Below are positions 10,971 to 23,692 of a stretch of DNA of 64,000 nucleotides, in pieces (position 1 is the stretch's first letter; every line of letters begins with the position of its first letter). The stretch spans positions 57,249,553 through 57,313,552 of the forward strand of contig JAQMRL010000001.1 of the NCBI GenBank assembly GCA_035578175.1, given 5' to 3'. The translations under genes and the position numbers were made by a program. This DNA comes from Catonia carolina (lineage: Eukaryota > Arthropoda > Insecta > Hemiptera > Achilidae). The notes below the pieces were generated by a model. The model worked only from the letters and a program-made list of their open reading frames with translations, made no database searches and had not been told where the DNA came from.

Positions 10971-13900
10971 TGCACGCTTTTTCAAGTAAATCAAGTTTTG
11001 GAATATTAGCATCACATTTAGAAATCATTGTGTTAATATAATAACAGATACTAAATTTCAATTGAAAGTGTCAAAAAAACACCAGACGGTATAATTATGA
11101 ATTACTCATACCATCGTCTACTCGTAATTTATAGATTGAATGTCAATTTAATTTTGACATTTAAAGATACCGCTGTAGGCTAATCATGCTATTACAAATT
11201 CTTAGGTTAAATTCTATTTTCTCATCTAATGTCTAAATTTATTGCTTCTTAGACTAGTCATTTATTAAAAATCAAATTTACAAAATCGGAACCGTATATT
11301 AGACTTTTAAGTTCATAACCTTTTTGTTCATAATAATGAGTGATTTACCACATTTTGTAGCTAATCTTCATTGATGGAATCAGCTCTCTAAATAATAGAT
11401 GATTAGTATTCACGATGTGTTATTGAAAATTGATTATGAAAATAAATTATGTAAAAAAATTTCTTGGGCCTGCCTGGGAGCCGAACTTAAATTATTTATT
11501 TATTTAATGTGTAATTTTCTGTACAGACTTAATGAATTTCCAGACTTAAAACCAGCCGCTATTGTGATTCTTCTTGCTTTATAAGTAAAATATTAACGAC
11601 AGATAGTCATTGTTTATGCAGTATTGATAATTTATAAAGCATACAATTCTTTTCCAAAAGTTTATGTGAACTTACTAAAAGTTTCTTTAACTTTCAAAAG
11701 CTAGTGCAAAATTGATTGTTTTCTTTATTATTAATTTATAAAGTTCAAACTAAAATTTACCATGAGGAATATAGCTACAATATAATATCAATAAAAAAAT
11801 GTCAGTGAAGTTTTATGACGAAAGTTTCTCTTGATAAACTTTTCAAATAATCAGGGGTAATTCCAACAGGTATTTTATATTTTTGAATTGACATATATAT
11901 TTCAATTAGCAGAATACTTATTTTAAACAATTCTACTTTTGACTGAAAAATTAAGAAAATTGTTTCTTGAATAAGCGAAGAGGTAGCCTACTTGCATACG
12001 ATAACTATTAATACTGAATAGCCTTTGTCTCATTCTTATTAAAATTATCAATTTTTAAGATTAATACTTCTACTCCTACTAAGAAAACCATGTGTTCATA
12101 TTTTGTACAAGTGCCTCTAGATTAAGCGAATCGTTGATGTCATAGTCTTGAGATCGAAATCAGTATTTTGATAGATGTGTATTACGATAGATTTTGTAAT
12201 GGTTTACTTACTACTGTATACCCCTTCACTTACTATTTTATAATTAATTCCATACTGCACAATTTTTTCACAATAGCCTATTAAATTGGTATTTGGAAAC
12301 ACAGCGTAATCAAATTCAAAACAAGTTAAAGCTTTTAAATCTCTAAGATCTCATGGTATTTCGGTAGAGATAGAAAACGTTTTTCTTTCATGTCTTTGTT
12401 ATTGAAAGAATTGAATGATAGCAACAAGAAATTGAAATGTGTATTTTCCCCACATATTTTAGTGTTAAGGAATACCTAGATGTATAAGTCTTATTCATCT
12501 CAAGAAAATATTTGATTTTATTAAAACTGTTTTTAATTTATATGTTATATAATTATAAACTAATTTGTAAATATAGTTATAATAGTAAAATTGGTTTGAT
12601 TAGTTGCTGATTATATTACTTTATTTTTAGATTTTAAGTGCTAAATAATAAGGCATATTAAGTTTAGAATATCTCCCAAGTTGGTAGATCAGACGTTGGA
12701 GGTATTTAACGAGTTACTTCAGTAATGTAAAGTACTTTATAACCTCTCAGTTACTTAAAATTCTGTTTTCTGATATTAAGTTAATAATATTATTTAGTAT
12801 AACTATCTTATCATTTGATTTTATTAGTTACCGCCTTGATTATAGTTATTTAATTGAAACCAATATGCTTTATATAGTAGTTTAAGAGGGAAAATATGTA
12901 TGAGAGATATTTAATTTAAAATTGTGAAGAAGCATGTAGTAACAAATCGACAAAGTTTTTTAATCGAAAAAATTATTATTGTATCGAGTATTTCATATTG
13001 AAAATATTATTTCAATGTCAATATATTTTTTGAAGAGCTTTACAAAATGAAGTTAATTTAAGGACAGCCGCACAACACGTACGTGTCAATGATTGAATTG
13101 TTTACGTTAACGACTTTGAAATGCCTCTGAAGCATCATTGTATTGTAGCCAATTAATATAAATTGGGGATAGAGTGCATGAAAACAACACCATCTAATCA
13201 ACTGGGATGTTGAACATGTAATAACAGTGAACGCTGCAACAAAGTAAAGACACCGTATGATAAAATGTAAGGTAACAATGCAATTAGTGTCGCCTTCCTT
13301 ACTCACTAGAGGTAACTAATTAATTAGAACATAGATGACATTTTACATCTTGTTCAATACCTTTTTTTAACTTATTTAATTAATTTTACAGATATACAAA
13401 GTAACTTTCTTTAACACCAATAAAATTTATTTTTAATACGATAGTATTATCTTTTATTTTAGTACATTTCATTTCTAGTTGTAATATTGACCTATGAGAC
13501 AGCTCAGATACTCAGCCGTTGACAGTTAATGTTACCTTTATTAAGTAACGTCGGTTAGACGATCACTCTCTACGGTATCTGGCAGACAGTACCACATGAA
13601 AAATACTCTATTGAGGGGTTCCTGTTTAATTCACAACTTCATTAATTCAAAAAAGTAGCAAAATCATAGATTATATTCGTTGGTTTTTGGATAAAGTATA
13701 TTTATGGTTACAAGCATAGTAATTACTAAGGGAAGAAAAGGGCTTATTATGACCTCGAATTATTAAGAATGTTCTTTTGGTAAAATTAAAAAATTAAATT
13801 AAATTAAAACGTACTTATCAAGACGATTAACTCAGTACATTTACTGGACATCCCTCTACGAAAGCTAATGAAAACTTGGAATAGAGATTTCTTTCGCCCT

Positions 13901-14172
13901 TAAAAATGTAGATGATTATTGCATAAATAATAACTTTAATGCTAAATTATAATAGAAAAAAACATAAAATTTTCTTCGATGAGTGGTTTTCGTTTTTCAT
14001 TCCAATCACCTTATTATCTGCATCATCGGTACCATGCATTCGGTAGTAACTATAAAACAATGCACAGACAAGAATTTATAGCAAAGTTAAAAAATTAATC
14101 ATAATAATTTCGCTTGGTAATTTATTCTATTCTATCATTTCTTGATGTGACGATTAGTAAATCTATAAAATA
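10971..14172. other. AT-rich stretch without recognisable feature
   Basis: I looked for coding motifs, repeats shared with the rest of the window and tRNA-like heads and found none. The 82-codon minus-strand frame at 13306-13058 has no recognisable motif and reads as chance. Confidence 0.5.
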
Positions 14173-14372
14173 CTAGCGGTCCCGCGTGGCTTCGCCCACG
14201 CAAACGTAAACAAAGAATCAGCTGTTTAAGTATACTCTCTGTATTTCTATGGGAAGGTATTTTTGCGAATTCTACCATTTAAAATAAAAATTTTGCAAAA
14301 TCCTTTCTTAACAACAGTTTAGAAAACTTAAAATGATCTATAAATCAGGACATCTCTTTTTATATAATAGAT
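14173..14372 (+). repeat. Interspersed repeat family D, copy 1
   Basis: It starts CTAGCGGTCCCGCGTGGCTT at 14173, a GC-rich head, and ends TTTTTATATAATAGAT at 14372. The internal motif AAAATTTTGCAAAATCCTTT is shared with the copy at 15400. It is followed immediately by another GC-rich head at 14373. The type is not assigned (LINE tail or other non-autonomous element). Confidence 0.6.
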
Positions 14373-14410
14373 AGCGCCCCGTCGTGGCTTCGCCCATGCA
14401 ATTTTAAGGC
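14373..14410 (+). repeat. Repeat family D head, truncated second unit
   Basis: AGCGCCCCGTCGTGGCTTCG repeats the family D head directly after the tail of copy 1, giving a tail-to-head tandem join. Similarity is lost after about 40 bases. Confidence 0.5.
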
Positions 14411-14499
14411 TATGATTCTGTATTTTAATTTGCTAATAACTGATTTATAATCTGCTAATAACCTATTTGCTAAGTCACAAATATAATTTTTTTGGAATT

Positions 14500-14870
14500 A
14501 CGTATAAAGAACAATTCACACACATCAATCGCGTCACCATTCCGAAACGGAACCGGCACGGCCACTCGAAGTCAAAAATGATGACAGTATTCACACAACA
14601 TGTACGTCAGTTTTCCTTCCGTCAAACTCCATTCAGTCATTTTACAGAGACAAACACGTCCGTAAAAAACAAAATATCGTCGAGAAAAAAAATATCGTTT
14701 TGACGGTTCGGTGACGGCGACAAGACTGACGCACCGGATTCGTGACGGTGCCGGTGCTCAGTGCAGACAATGTCATTAATTTTTCAAGAAAGAATATTTT
14801 TCTGTGACTGATACTTCTCGGAATGACAGAACTGAGACGTGACGGATGTGTGCTAATCGACCCTTATGGT
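14500..14870. other. GC-richer island, possibly a non-autonomous DNA element
   Basis: It is clearly richer in G and C than its surroundings, with ACGGAACCGGCACGG at about 14550 and GTGACGGTGCCGGTGCTCAG at about 14740, a loosely inverted arrangement. It looks like some hAT-type miniature elements, but exact terminal inverted repeats and an 8 bp duplication could not be identified. Confidence 0.25.
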
Positions 14871-15399
14871 GAAAAAATTAAAAAGAGAGAGATTAGCATA
14901 TTTCCTGAATTTACATAAATAACTGTTGTTTTATTTAAACTTAAGTTAGATTTAAGAAAATAACTTTATCCTATGCATTTTACTGAATTGGTTGAGACAA
15001 ATTTTTTTTAAATTAAATTTTAATTGTTCGGTTGCAAAAATCATTTTTACAATGTCAGTCAAATACATTGTGTGACTTAAGCAATAACATTCGTATCTTG
15101 CATAATAAGTAATAATACTATAAAACATAAAAAAACATAACACTTATTATGCTAATTACAACAATTCTGGAATTAATTCTGTCTAAAATGTAAATCCAGT
15201 GTTAGGTTAAAAGATTAAACTCTATGTACAGTACAACATACGGAGTGACAAAAGTAAAACATAGATTAAAATCGGTGTTGAAGTCAATTCAACTTCTGGG
15301 AAAATAGCTATAGTTTTGTAATTGATCTGCTGTTTACGTTGTAATACTGGATGCTATGGAATATGCCTATGGAGGGGGTAAATGTGTGTTGGAGAACCA

Positions 15400-15630
15400 G
15401 CAGTAAGCGTAGCGCTTCGCGTTGATTCTTCTCCTTCGCATCAGTGGGGGGAATTTTTGCTATTTCTGCCCTTTAAAATCAAAATTTTGAAAAATCCTTT
15501 CTTAGTGCGCGCTTACACAACATAAGAAAGCTAACATCCAAAATTCAAGTCTGTAGCGTCAGTAGTTTCGGCTGTGCGTTGATCTATAAATGAATCACCC
15601 TGGACATGGTTGTCCTTTTATATAATAGAT
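15400..15630 (+). repeat. Interspersed repeat family D, copy 3
   Basis: It shares GAATTTTTGCTATTTCTGCC, AAAATTTTGAAAAATCCTTT and the terminal TTTTATATAATAGAT (ending at about 15629) with copy 1. A small hairpin, GGACATGGTTGTCC, precedes the tail. It lacks the GC-rich head, so it may be the far end of the unit that starts at 14373, with other sequence inserted between. Confidence 0.55.
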
Positions 15631-15724
15631 AAATAATTTTTTTAATGCATGTGCACATAGGCAATAACTTACTTGTAATAATATTGTTGCTTTTGATAAT
15701 CACGTCACTTCTGGAAAAAAACAA

Positions 15725-15850
15725 ATTTCGGCCACCTACTTGACGTATTACTAAGCGTTTTAGACGACAAAGTGGAAGGTCCCAAGTACGATTCAAAACT
15801 AGGGCTTTCTAATCACATCAAGCTAAAAACTCATTGTAACTCATAATAAT
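15725..15850 (+). repeat. Diverged SINE, family 2
   Basis: It contains GACAAAGTGGAAGGTCCCAA, TACGATTCAAAACTAGGG and a following TCT. This parallels GTGGAAGGTCCCGTGTAAAT and AGCTAGAGTCT in the copy at 59419. The head and tail are eroded. Confidence 0.55.
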
Positions 15851-16255
15851 TGTAAATGACCAAGAGACATTACATCTAGAACAAAACCAAAAACGTTGTT
15901 CCCAAATAACATTAGAACAGTTCCTTTCGTTTCTCAATTACATATATAATTTTCTAAATAAACATTGTTCTAAGTATCTTCCGAGAGCATTATTCCGATT
16001 GGTGTTTTATTATTATTAATTACTTACATCTTCTATTAGGTACAGGATTTTGTGGGTGAAGGATTTATTAGGAAACGAAAGGGAAGATACCTTTATAAAA
16101 ACTAAATTTATTTGTTCATTAATAATGAAGTGTTCTTGTGGTCAATGAAACGATACGTTCTAGACGTATAAAATTTTATAGTAATAATCATCTTCAATTC
16201 ATTTTTGAAATATTAACACCAAACAAGGGGCTATATTATTTGTTGCTCTACATTT

Positions 16256-16386
16256 TTTTTTGTTTTTTGGTTTAACGTCCGACTGTTCTCAATTACTGCT
16301 AATGCAGACGGTAAAAGAGAAAACTATTTTTGCAACGTATGAAAATATGCCGTCCCTGAATAGGATTCGAACCCAAGACCACATGA
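16256..16386 (-). repeat. SINE family 1, 5'-truncated, in duplication copy 1
   Basis: On the minus strand it keeps the B-box end of the head (GGTTCGAATCC) and the body with GCATTAGCAGTAATTG and GGACGTTAAAC, ending in a T-rich/A-rich tail. It is flanked by TTGTTGCTCTACATTT at 16240-16255 and TTGTTGCTCTATATTT at 16387-16402, a 16 bp target-site duplication with one mismatch. The A-box half is missing. Confidence 0.85.
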
Positions 16387-17339
16387 TTGTTGCTCTATAT
16401 TTAATTTGTTATTTGATATAAATAAATCCATTTCACGAAAAGTGAATTAAATATTTCTTGCAATGTAAGACGCAAAAACTGAAGTAATTAGTATCTAATA
16501 AAATTCTAGTCAAGGTATATTTTTTATGTATTTGATTGAGGATATAGTTGTTTGCACTGAATTTTTTTTAGTATCTTTGTAACTATTAAGTTCGTGCTTT
16601 GAAATTCAATTATAATTAAAACTGTTAATGGTAATCTTACAACAAACTATGATAAAATTTATGTATATAAATTATACTGAGAGAATTTAAGAGATAAAAC
16701 TATTTTGTGAACTGCTGATAAAAATAAAATCTACAATTTACTCTGATATAAAATATTATACAGATAAGATTTCTTCTTTAATTGTATCGAGTGAGGTTTC
16801 ATTTGATTTGTGTAAAAGTGATAAGGCGAGATTACAGAACTTGCTTTTTGTCTCTCTTTATATTTCTAAACGAGTTCATTTCTTGTTGCATTGTACGAAT
16901 GTTTAAACTTTTGTATAACAGGGTTTTCCTTACGTAATAACATCGAAACTATAATAGTCCTGAGTAATTTTGAAAAGTTTTGCAGGAATTTATGTTTGAA
17001 TGGCTTGCTGAGGCTCACTGTTAAATCCTGTACGTCCAAATTAGTCTGAAAATAGTTTGAAATATTACCATTTGATTGTTTTGAATAAATATTGCTTGTT
17101 TACCTAGCATTCTATAAAAAAATTATAGTTTGGTGTTTATTTGTTCCTTTTTGCTCTGAATATGTGTCTTCTAACTCAGGCGTTAGTTGAAATATATTCC
17201 AAGGTATTAAGGAAAATCTGTTTCAGGTATTAGTGTATTGTTTGCAAGAACTTATGAGCATGCATATTTTTCAGTTTGCATTTTATATCTGTAGACCTAC
17301 GCTAGATTTAATTTGTTCTTATCCCTTTTTCCTTAATTT

Positions 17340-17700
17340 TGCCAGTCCAGTTTTTTGTCCAGATGATGCTCCAATGTTCAGACTCTAAAGCTGGATCTAT
17401 AAGGATAGAACAAACGGCAGTATCAGCGACAAAAGTGGCTGTTGCAGTATTCGTGTAAATAGGTTTGTTAGCAGTGTAAAAGCTTTATAAGAAGGGACGA
17501 ATTGCAATACCCTGTGGAAACCCTGTTAAAAAATGATATGAGTTTGTCTCTGCTGTTTGAAACTGAGAAGTATCCGTCGGTCATATAAGATTTAATATAC
17601 AAAAAAGAATAAAATGAGAAAGAAATTTCCTGAATTAATATTGTAAACCATTATGCAACATTTTATTGAAACCTTTTTGGTAGTTATATCAAGAAATGCT
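17340..17700 (-). pseudogene. Decayed Jockey-like RT fragment, duplication copy 1
   Basis: The minus strand reads FLDITTKKVS (compare xLDVxKAFD, RT motif A), then GFPQGIAIRPFL (compare GVPQGSVLSPLL). It continues SFYTANKPIYTNTATATFVA and DTAV, where FVADTAV stands in for the FADDTA catalytic box with the first Asp lost, then DPALESEHW. The order and spacing fit the RT palm of Jockey LINEs. Stops, at least one frame change and the altered ADD box make it non-functional. An almost identical copy lies at 23332-23692. Confidence 0.7.
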
Positions 17701-18858
17701 ACAGTAAAAACTTATCCTATTGAATTCAAAGCAGGGATTCTGAAATTTAAAAAAAATATTTTGTTGTGTTTGGTTAATGACTTAATATTATTGATTAAGA
17801 TCTGTTCTCATTAATCGCTTCTAACGCAAATATTAATTACGTAGGTTAACAACAGAGGCTTTTAGATACCATCAAAATTATACAAATTTTACGTTGTCCG
17901 TTCAAATTTAAGTTTAAATAGACTAAAGCGAAGCGATCAGAAGGAAAATTCTTCTTTAATATTTTCTTGTATTGAAAATAAAATATGTATCTACTGATAA
18001 ATAATAATAATAAATGTATACATATATTTATATAATAAAATATATTTATGTATTTTTAAGATGAAACAGGTAAATTTTAAAGTTAAATATTTAAATGTAT
18101 TTATATAAGATAATAATCTAAAATTAGTATAAGTTTCCATTAATTAGACTTTTGAAATTAGTATATATAACACCTCATTTAATTTAAACCGTATTAGATA
18201 CGCTTACGGATTGAATTGGTATTGTGTTCACGAAACAATTTATGTATAAGTACCTATTTATCTTAATAAATAAACGATAATACATGACGTGCTATGCTAC
18301 TTATCGTAGGCGAACCTCCATTATGTTTATTAAATACAAATTTCAAACACCTGTAAGAACTGTACATGTTAATAATTTATCACAGTATTTTATATTTTTC
18401 AAAGTAATAATATAAATAAGCATAAATCATCACTGTAATTATCTAACTAAGGAAATTATAGTATACCATGTTCATTCTAAAATTATCTGTGCCTTTATTT
18501 TTAATATAAAAATAAAATAAAAAGTATACGTGTTTAACGTAACGTAAGGTAGTAGTATAAATTTATAAAAATAATTAAACCTTTTCATGTGGAACTCCTT
18601 TAAAAAAATTAATATTAACCTCGTGAAATAGTAATTTTTTGATTACTAAAACCATTCAAAGTCTCCATTAAAATTTTAGAAAAAAATTATTTTCAACCTG
18701 TTGTTAAGAATAATAAATTGATTTGTAAAAGAAAAATTGACAGGAAACTCCCACTACAGATACCTTCCCATGTGATACAATGCCACATAATCTGATATTT
18801 ATCGCAAATATAATGAAGCTTAAGTAAGTACAATAAGTTAAAATTTTAATTAATTAAC

Positions 18859-20243
18859 TTAACTAATAAAAGCCAGTTGATTACTCCGTTTTAGAATTCG
18901 TATTGTGTATTACCGTTTTCCACTAAATTGATGGCCTAATATTCACTATGCGCTTCTAGGCGCTTTTCGTATGTTAAATCTTGTAATTTTTTTATACTAA
19001 TAAATTTTCGTTAATGTGGTTGTTTGTCATGTATCATGCCTAAACTTCTTGAGCTCGCCGGATATTTGTTTGAATACGCTGAATAATGAGGATACTTGAG
19101 TTACTGGATATGCTCCTTACCTTTGGTCTTTACTGGTTTGGAAATGATTATGTATATTAAAAGTTTGTTTCAAAGTGATTATTTTGATTTCAGTCTAAGT
19201 GACCAAAATAACTTTTTAATTTTAAAGTTAGATTTCTGCTGAATTTATGTTCCGAGATATTTAAATTTTCTTATCTGTGTATGGGATTTTTATGTTATTA
19301 AAATATGTGCGAAAAATTTTAAACTCACGTTTTAACTAGTAATATTCTATAGAAAGCCCATCAGCTGGTGGCAAAATGGTTTTTTAAAGTTCGTACAGGA
19401 CAGAAATAAATGTTTGTTCTTTTGGATTTATTGTTATAAGTCCATAATTAAGATAATTTATTTAAAATGTTATATTATTATAATCCTTAGTATGTATCAG
19501 GTAAGCGATAGCCTAAATGATTTTATAGAGAATTGCATAAAATCCAGCAAAACAGTCAGTATTACGTAAATTATTTTAACCAGATAGTATTTCATTCCAT
19601 GAAAATTTTTCTCGGAAAACATAAATCTCATTAAGAAATTGGGAGTAAGTTGGATAAAATTTAAGAATGAACTGTGCTGCTTAATAAACTTACTACATTT
19701 AATTAATAATAAATAATAATATGTGACTTTACAGTGAGTATAGTTTCACAAGTTTTGTTTTATTTCGTACGATTTTGTTAACTTATAAATTTTTTTTAAA
19801 TAATTTAAAAAAAATTCAAATAACGTTTAATTACGCTATTATTAGTTATGCAAAGAAATACCAAAGATTTTTTTTTGATATTCCATACAATTATAATAAT
19901 ACATCGTAAAAATTCAAAAGTATTACTTGCTTAATCCCAGGGTTTTAATCTATATAACATTGTGGAAGGTTTGCTGTTATAAATCTAAACATTCCCTAAA
20001 ATAATTGCGATAATTTTACTTAACGTCCTTTAAATAGAAATGAAGGATTATTCATCGAAATCAAAACAAATCGTATTTTCTCCATAGTACAGAGTCACTT
20101 ATAGTAACCCAAATAAGTTGTTGGATACTTATAAACTGAAGGTAAATACTGTTTATTAAGTCTAAGCCAACAGGATTAATTACCTCTAGCTAAAATAAGA
20201 GAACGTTTTATCATTAATCACAGTACGAAAATGTTCCGAAATT
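18859..20243. other. 1,385 bp block present only in duplication copy 1
   Basis: Copy 2 goes directly from the base matching 18858 to the base matching 20244. The block has no terminal inverted repeats, no target-site duplication, no poly(A) tail and no recognisable coding stretch. A deletion in copy 2 is therefore simpler than a transposon insertion in copy 1. Base differences between the copies concentrate on both sides of it. Confidence 0.85.
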
Positions 20244-22006
20244 TCAAGTCTGAAGTAGCAATACTTAGGAACAGAAATGAGGTAAAGATCCTTGTTCAAA
20301 CTTCATCTTAATTTAATCAAGTAAATAATACCGCACTAGCTTCATGGAATGAAATCTTAGGCTGCAGATTGACAAATTGAATCTAATTGAAACTATCTTA
20401 GAGAATTACCCCAAGTTGTTTAATTAATTATTGTAATAACACTAAACAAGTTAATACACAAAACAGGTCAAAATAAAACGGTAAGTTCATTATTATCATT
20501 GCTCCTTCTCACCTGCATAAATGAATTACATCCCACAACCTAAAACAGTCAGAAAGTAATTACGTGGAGTCACATACGAATTTTAATTTTTTTTAAATTA
20601 ACTTTAATGCTTACTTAAGTTATATACATATTTTTATTAGTATGATGATTTTAATTTCTGAAATCAGTGAAACATCAATTCTACAGTTATTTATCTCTTT
20701 GGTCTTAACTGAAAGCAGTAATATATATTTATTTTTATTCATGTTTAGTTTCGATATTTACATTGTAGTTTAGGAAACGTTGTACAATTATATAAAAGTA
20801 ATACAATATAAAAAAAAGTTACTACGAATGTTAAATGCTTTACAAGACAACTCAAGAAAAAAAACTATCATTTAATTAGTCACAATATCCTCTACCTCAA
20901 AAACACTCCTCCAAATATTACAGATAACATTTTTGGGAGAGGTTCACTTGGAGAACACCTATGGATTAATATAAAACAATTTAAATCATAATTTTTTCTC
21001 AAGTGTAGCTAGTGGATTCTCAAAAAAAAAATTAAAGATAATTTTCGAAAACAAATAAATAATGCAGAAATTTTTTCCAAAACTTATCTATCCACCGAAT
21101 CCTATGTATACCAAAAAACACAGAATAAATCTCCAGGTACGCCATAAAATACAAGTCAAGACTCGAACAACATCTAAAAGTTTAGCCATTGACTTAACAG
21201 ACAATAGAGAGAAACATCCATTAGGACAACTTCATCCAGATGATATTGTTTATACAATAGAAATAACTTTTACACTTAAATAATTTCCGAGTAACAATAT
21301 GCTTATTTTAATACGTAGTTAAAGAAATTATGTTAAATTTTTTTCAAGTCAGTTTGTTATATTTTTGAATTTTGTCAACTTATTTATTCATTATTCCGTG
21401 AAAGCAAATGATAGATTATTTTGCAGTAACTAAAAACAATTAGTTAAACTCAAATTTAGCTGAGCATACAAGTTTATAAACATACATTGTAACAGTTACG
21501 TCTGTAACATTGTTCAATTACAGGTCAAGATAAACCTTTGTAAGTTGAGACAACAAACACAATAATAAAAATATTTATTAATTTTAGCAACAGTAGGTTC
21601 AACACAAACATTCCGAAATGAAAGAGAAGAATGGGTAGTTTCCTTGAAGAGAAATGAATCATTTTGTATATTCATTACTTTTCCAAAAAGACTAAAAGTT
21701 AAGAAATTTCTAGTTATTGATCATGCCAGATAGTAATGATTTCTGAAAATACAATACATGTCAATTTATAACGTATTTTATCAATGAAGCAGAATACAGT
21801 TAAACAAAAATTAATAGTACTGTTGCTAATAACAGAATCGACAGCACCGTAAATCGTTTTATCAACTATTATTAGACGAAGAAAAATGTATAAAAATTTT
21901 ACATTTCCAAGGTCTGTTACTACAAGAAATTAGAAAATTATGTAATTAAAATTATCGGAGGAACGCATGAACTGGGCGGTAAATAGTTAAAAAAATTTTT
22001 GTAAAT
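20244..22006. other. AT-rich right part of duplication copy 1, no gene
   Basis: It contains a 73-codon frame at 21062-21283 (start MQKFFPKLIYPPNPM) that is identical in copy 2 at 25669-25890. Identity follows from the recent duplication and is not evidence of selection. No homology recognised. Confidence 0.5.
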
Positions 22007-22247
22007 AATAATTACTTACATCTTCTATTAGGTACAGGATTTTGTGGGTGAAGGATTTATTAGGAAACGAAAGGGAAGATACCTTTATAAAAACTAAATT
22101 TATTTGTTCATTAATAATGAAGTGTTCTTGTGGTCAATGAAACGATACGTTCTAGACGTATAAAATTTTATAGTAATAATCATCTTCAATTCATTTTTGA
22201 AATATTAACACCAAACAAGGGGCTATATTATTTGTTGCTCTACATTT

Positions 22248-22378
22248 TTTTTTGTTTTTTGGTTTAACGTCCGACTGTTCTCAATTACTGCTAATGCAGA
22301 CGGTAAAAGAGAAAACTATTTTTGCAACGTATGAAAATATGCCGTCCCTGAATAGGATTCGAACCCAAGACCACATGA
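22248..22378 (-). repeat. SINE family 1, in duplication copy 2
   Basis: The counterpart of the SINE at 16256-16386, with the same truncation and the same one-mismatch target-site duplication. It was therefore present before the duplication. Confidence 0.85.
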
Positions 22379-23331
22379 TTGTTGCTCTATATTTAATTTG
22401 TTATTTGATATAAATAAATCCATTTCACGAAAAGTGAATTAAATATTTCTTGCAATGTAAGACGCAAAAACTGAAGTAATTAGTATCTAATAAAATTCTA
22501 GTCAAGGTATATTTTTTATGTATTTGATTGAGGATATAGTTGTTTGCACTGAATTTTTTTTAGCATCTTTGTAACTATTAAGTTCGTGCTTTGAAATTCA
22601 ATTATAATTAAAACTGTTAATGGTAATCTTACAACAAACTATGATAAAATTTATGTATATAAATTATACTGAGAGAATTTAAGAGATAAAACTATTTTGT
22701 GAACTGCTGATAAAAATAAAATCTACAATTTACTCTGATATAAAATATTATACAGATAAGATTTCTTCTTTAATTGTATCGAGTGAGGTTTCATTTGATT
22801 TGTGTAAAAGTGATAAGGCGAGATTACAGAACTTGCTTTTTGTCTCTCTTTATATTTCTAAACGAGTTCATTTCTTGTTGCATTGTACGAATGTTTAAAC
22901 TTTTGTATAACAGGGTTTTCCTTACGTAATAACATCGAAACTATAATAGTCCTGAGTAATTTTGAAAAGTTTTGCAGGAATTTATGTTTGAATGGCTTGC
23001 TGAGGCTCACTGTTAAATCCTGTACGTCCAAATTAGTCTGAAAATAGTTTGAAATATTACCATTTGATTGTTTTGAATAAATATTGCTTGTTTACCTAGC
23101 ATTCTATAAAAAAATTATAGTTTGGTGTTTATTTGTTCCTTTTTGCTCTGAATATGTGTCTTCTAACTCAGGCGTTAGTTGAAATATATTCCAAGGTATT
23201 AAGGAAAATCTGTTTCAGGTATTAGTGTATTGTTTGCAAGAACTTATGAGCATGCATATTTTTCAGTTTGCATTTTATATCTGTAGACCTACGCTAGATT
23301 TAATTTGTTCTTATCCCTTTTTCCTTAATTT

Positions 23332-23692
23332 TGCCAGTCCAGTTTTTTGTCCAGATGATGCTCCAATGTTCAGACTCTAAAGCTGGATCTATAAGGATAG
23401 AACAAACGGCAGTATCAGCGACAAAAGTGGCTGTTGCAGTATTCGTGTAAATAGGTTTGTTAGCAGTGTAAAAGCTTTATAAGAAGGGACGAATTGCAAT
23501 ACCCTGTGGAAACCCTGTTAAAAAATGATATGAGTTTGTCTCTGCTGTTTGAAACTGAGAAGTATCCGTCGGTCATATAAGATTTAATATACAAAAAAGA
23601 ATAAAATGAGAAAGAAATTTCCTGAATTAATATTGTAAACCATTATGCAACATTTTATTGAAACCTTTTTGGTAGTTATATCAAGAAATGCT
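23332..23692 (-). pseudogene. Decayed Jockey-like RT fragment, duplication copy 2
   Basis: The same sequence as 17340-17700, carried along by the tandem duplication. It has the same GFPQGIAIRPFL and FVADTAV motifs and the same stops, so no independent insertion is implied. Confidence 0.7.

Larger units (their letters stand above)
16017..22006 (+). repeat. Tandem duplication, copy 1 (5,990 bp)
   Basis: Positions 16017-18858 match 22009-24850 at a constant offset of 5,992, and 20244-22006 match 24851-26614 at an offset of 4,607 (4,608 after one single-base indel). Copy 2 starts two bases after copy 1 ends, so the pair is a direct head-to-tail duplication with a two-base AA filler at 22007-22008. 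The unit contains a SINE, a Jockey remnant and plain AT-rich DNA. I see no transposon ends at the boundaries, so this looks like a segmental duplication and not an element. Confidence 0.95.

Noticed and set aside
11399..11584. Possible exon with acceptor-like TTTTCTGTACAG
   Set aside because: The downstream frame is short, ends quickly, and has no donor or recognisable protein.
13058..13306. 82-codon minus-strand frame as a host gene
   Set aside because: No recognisable family and no clear splice sites; length is within chance.
18001..18060. AT-rich short repeats as a replication or matrix-attachment element
   Set aside because: Such AT-rich runs are common throughout the window and nothing singles this one out.
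18859..20243. The 1,385 bp block as a transposon inserted into copy 1
   Set aside because: No terminal repeats, target duplication, poly(A) tail or coding motif; a deletion in copy 2 is simpler.
21062..21283. 73-codon frame repeated identically at 25669-25890
   Set aside because: Identity is explained by the recent tandem duplication. The composition is ordinary and no motif is recognised.
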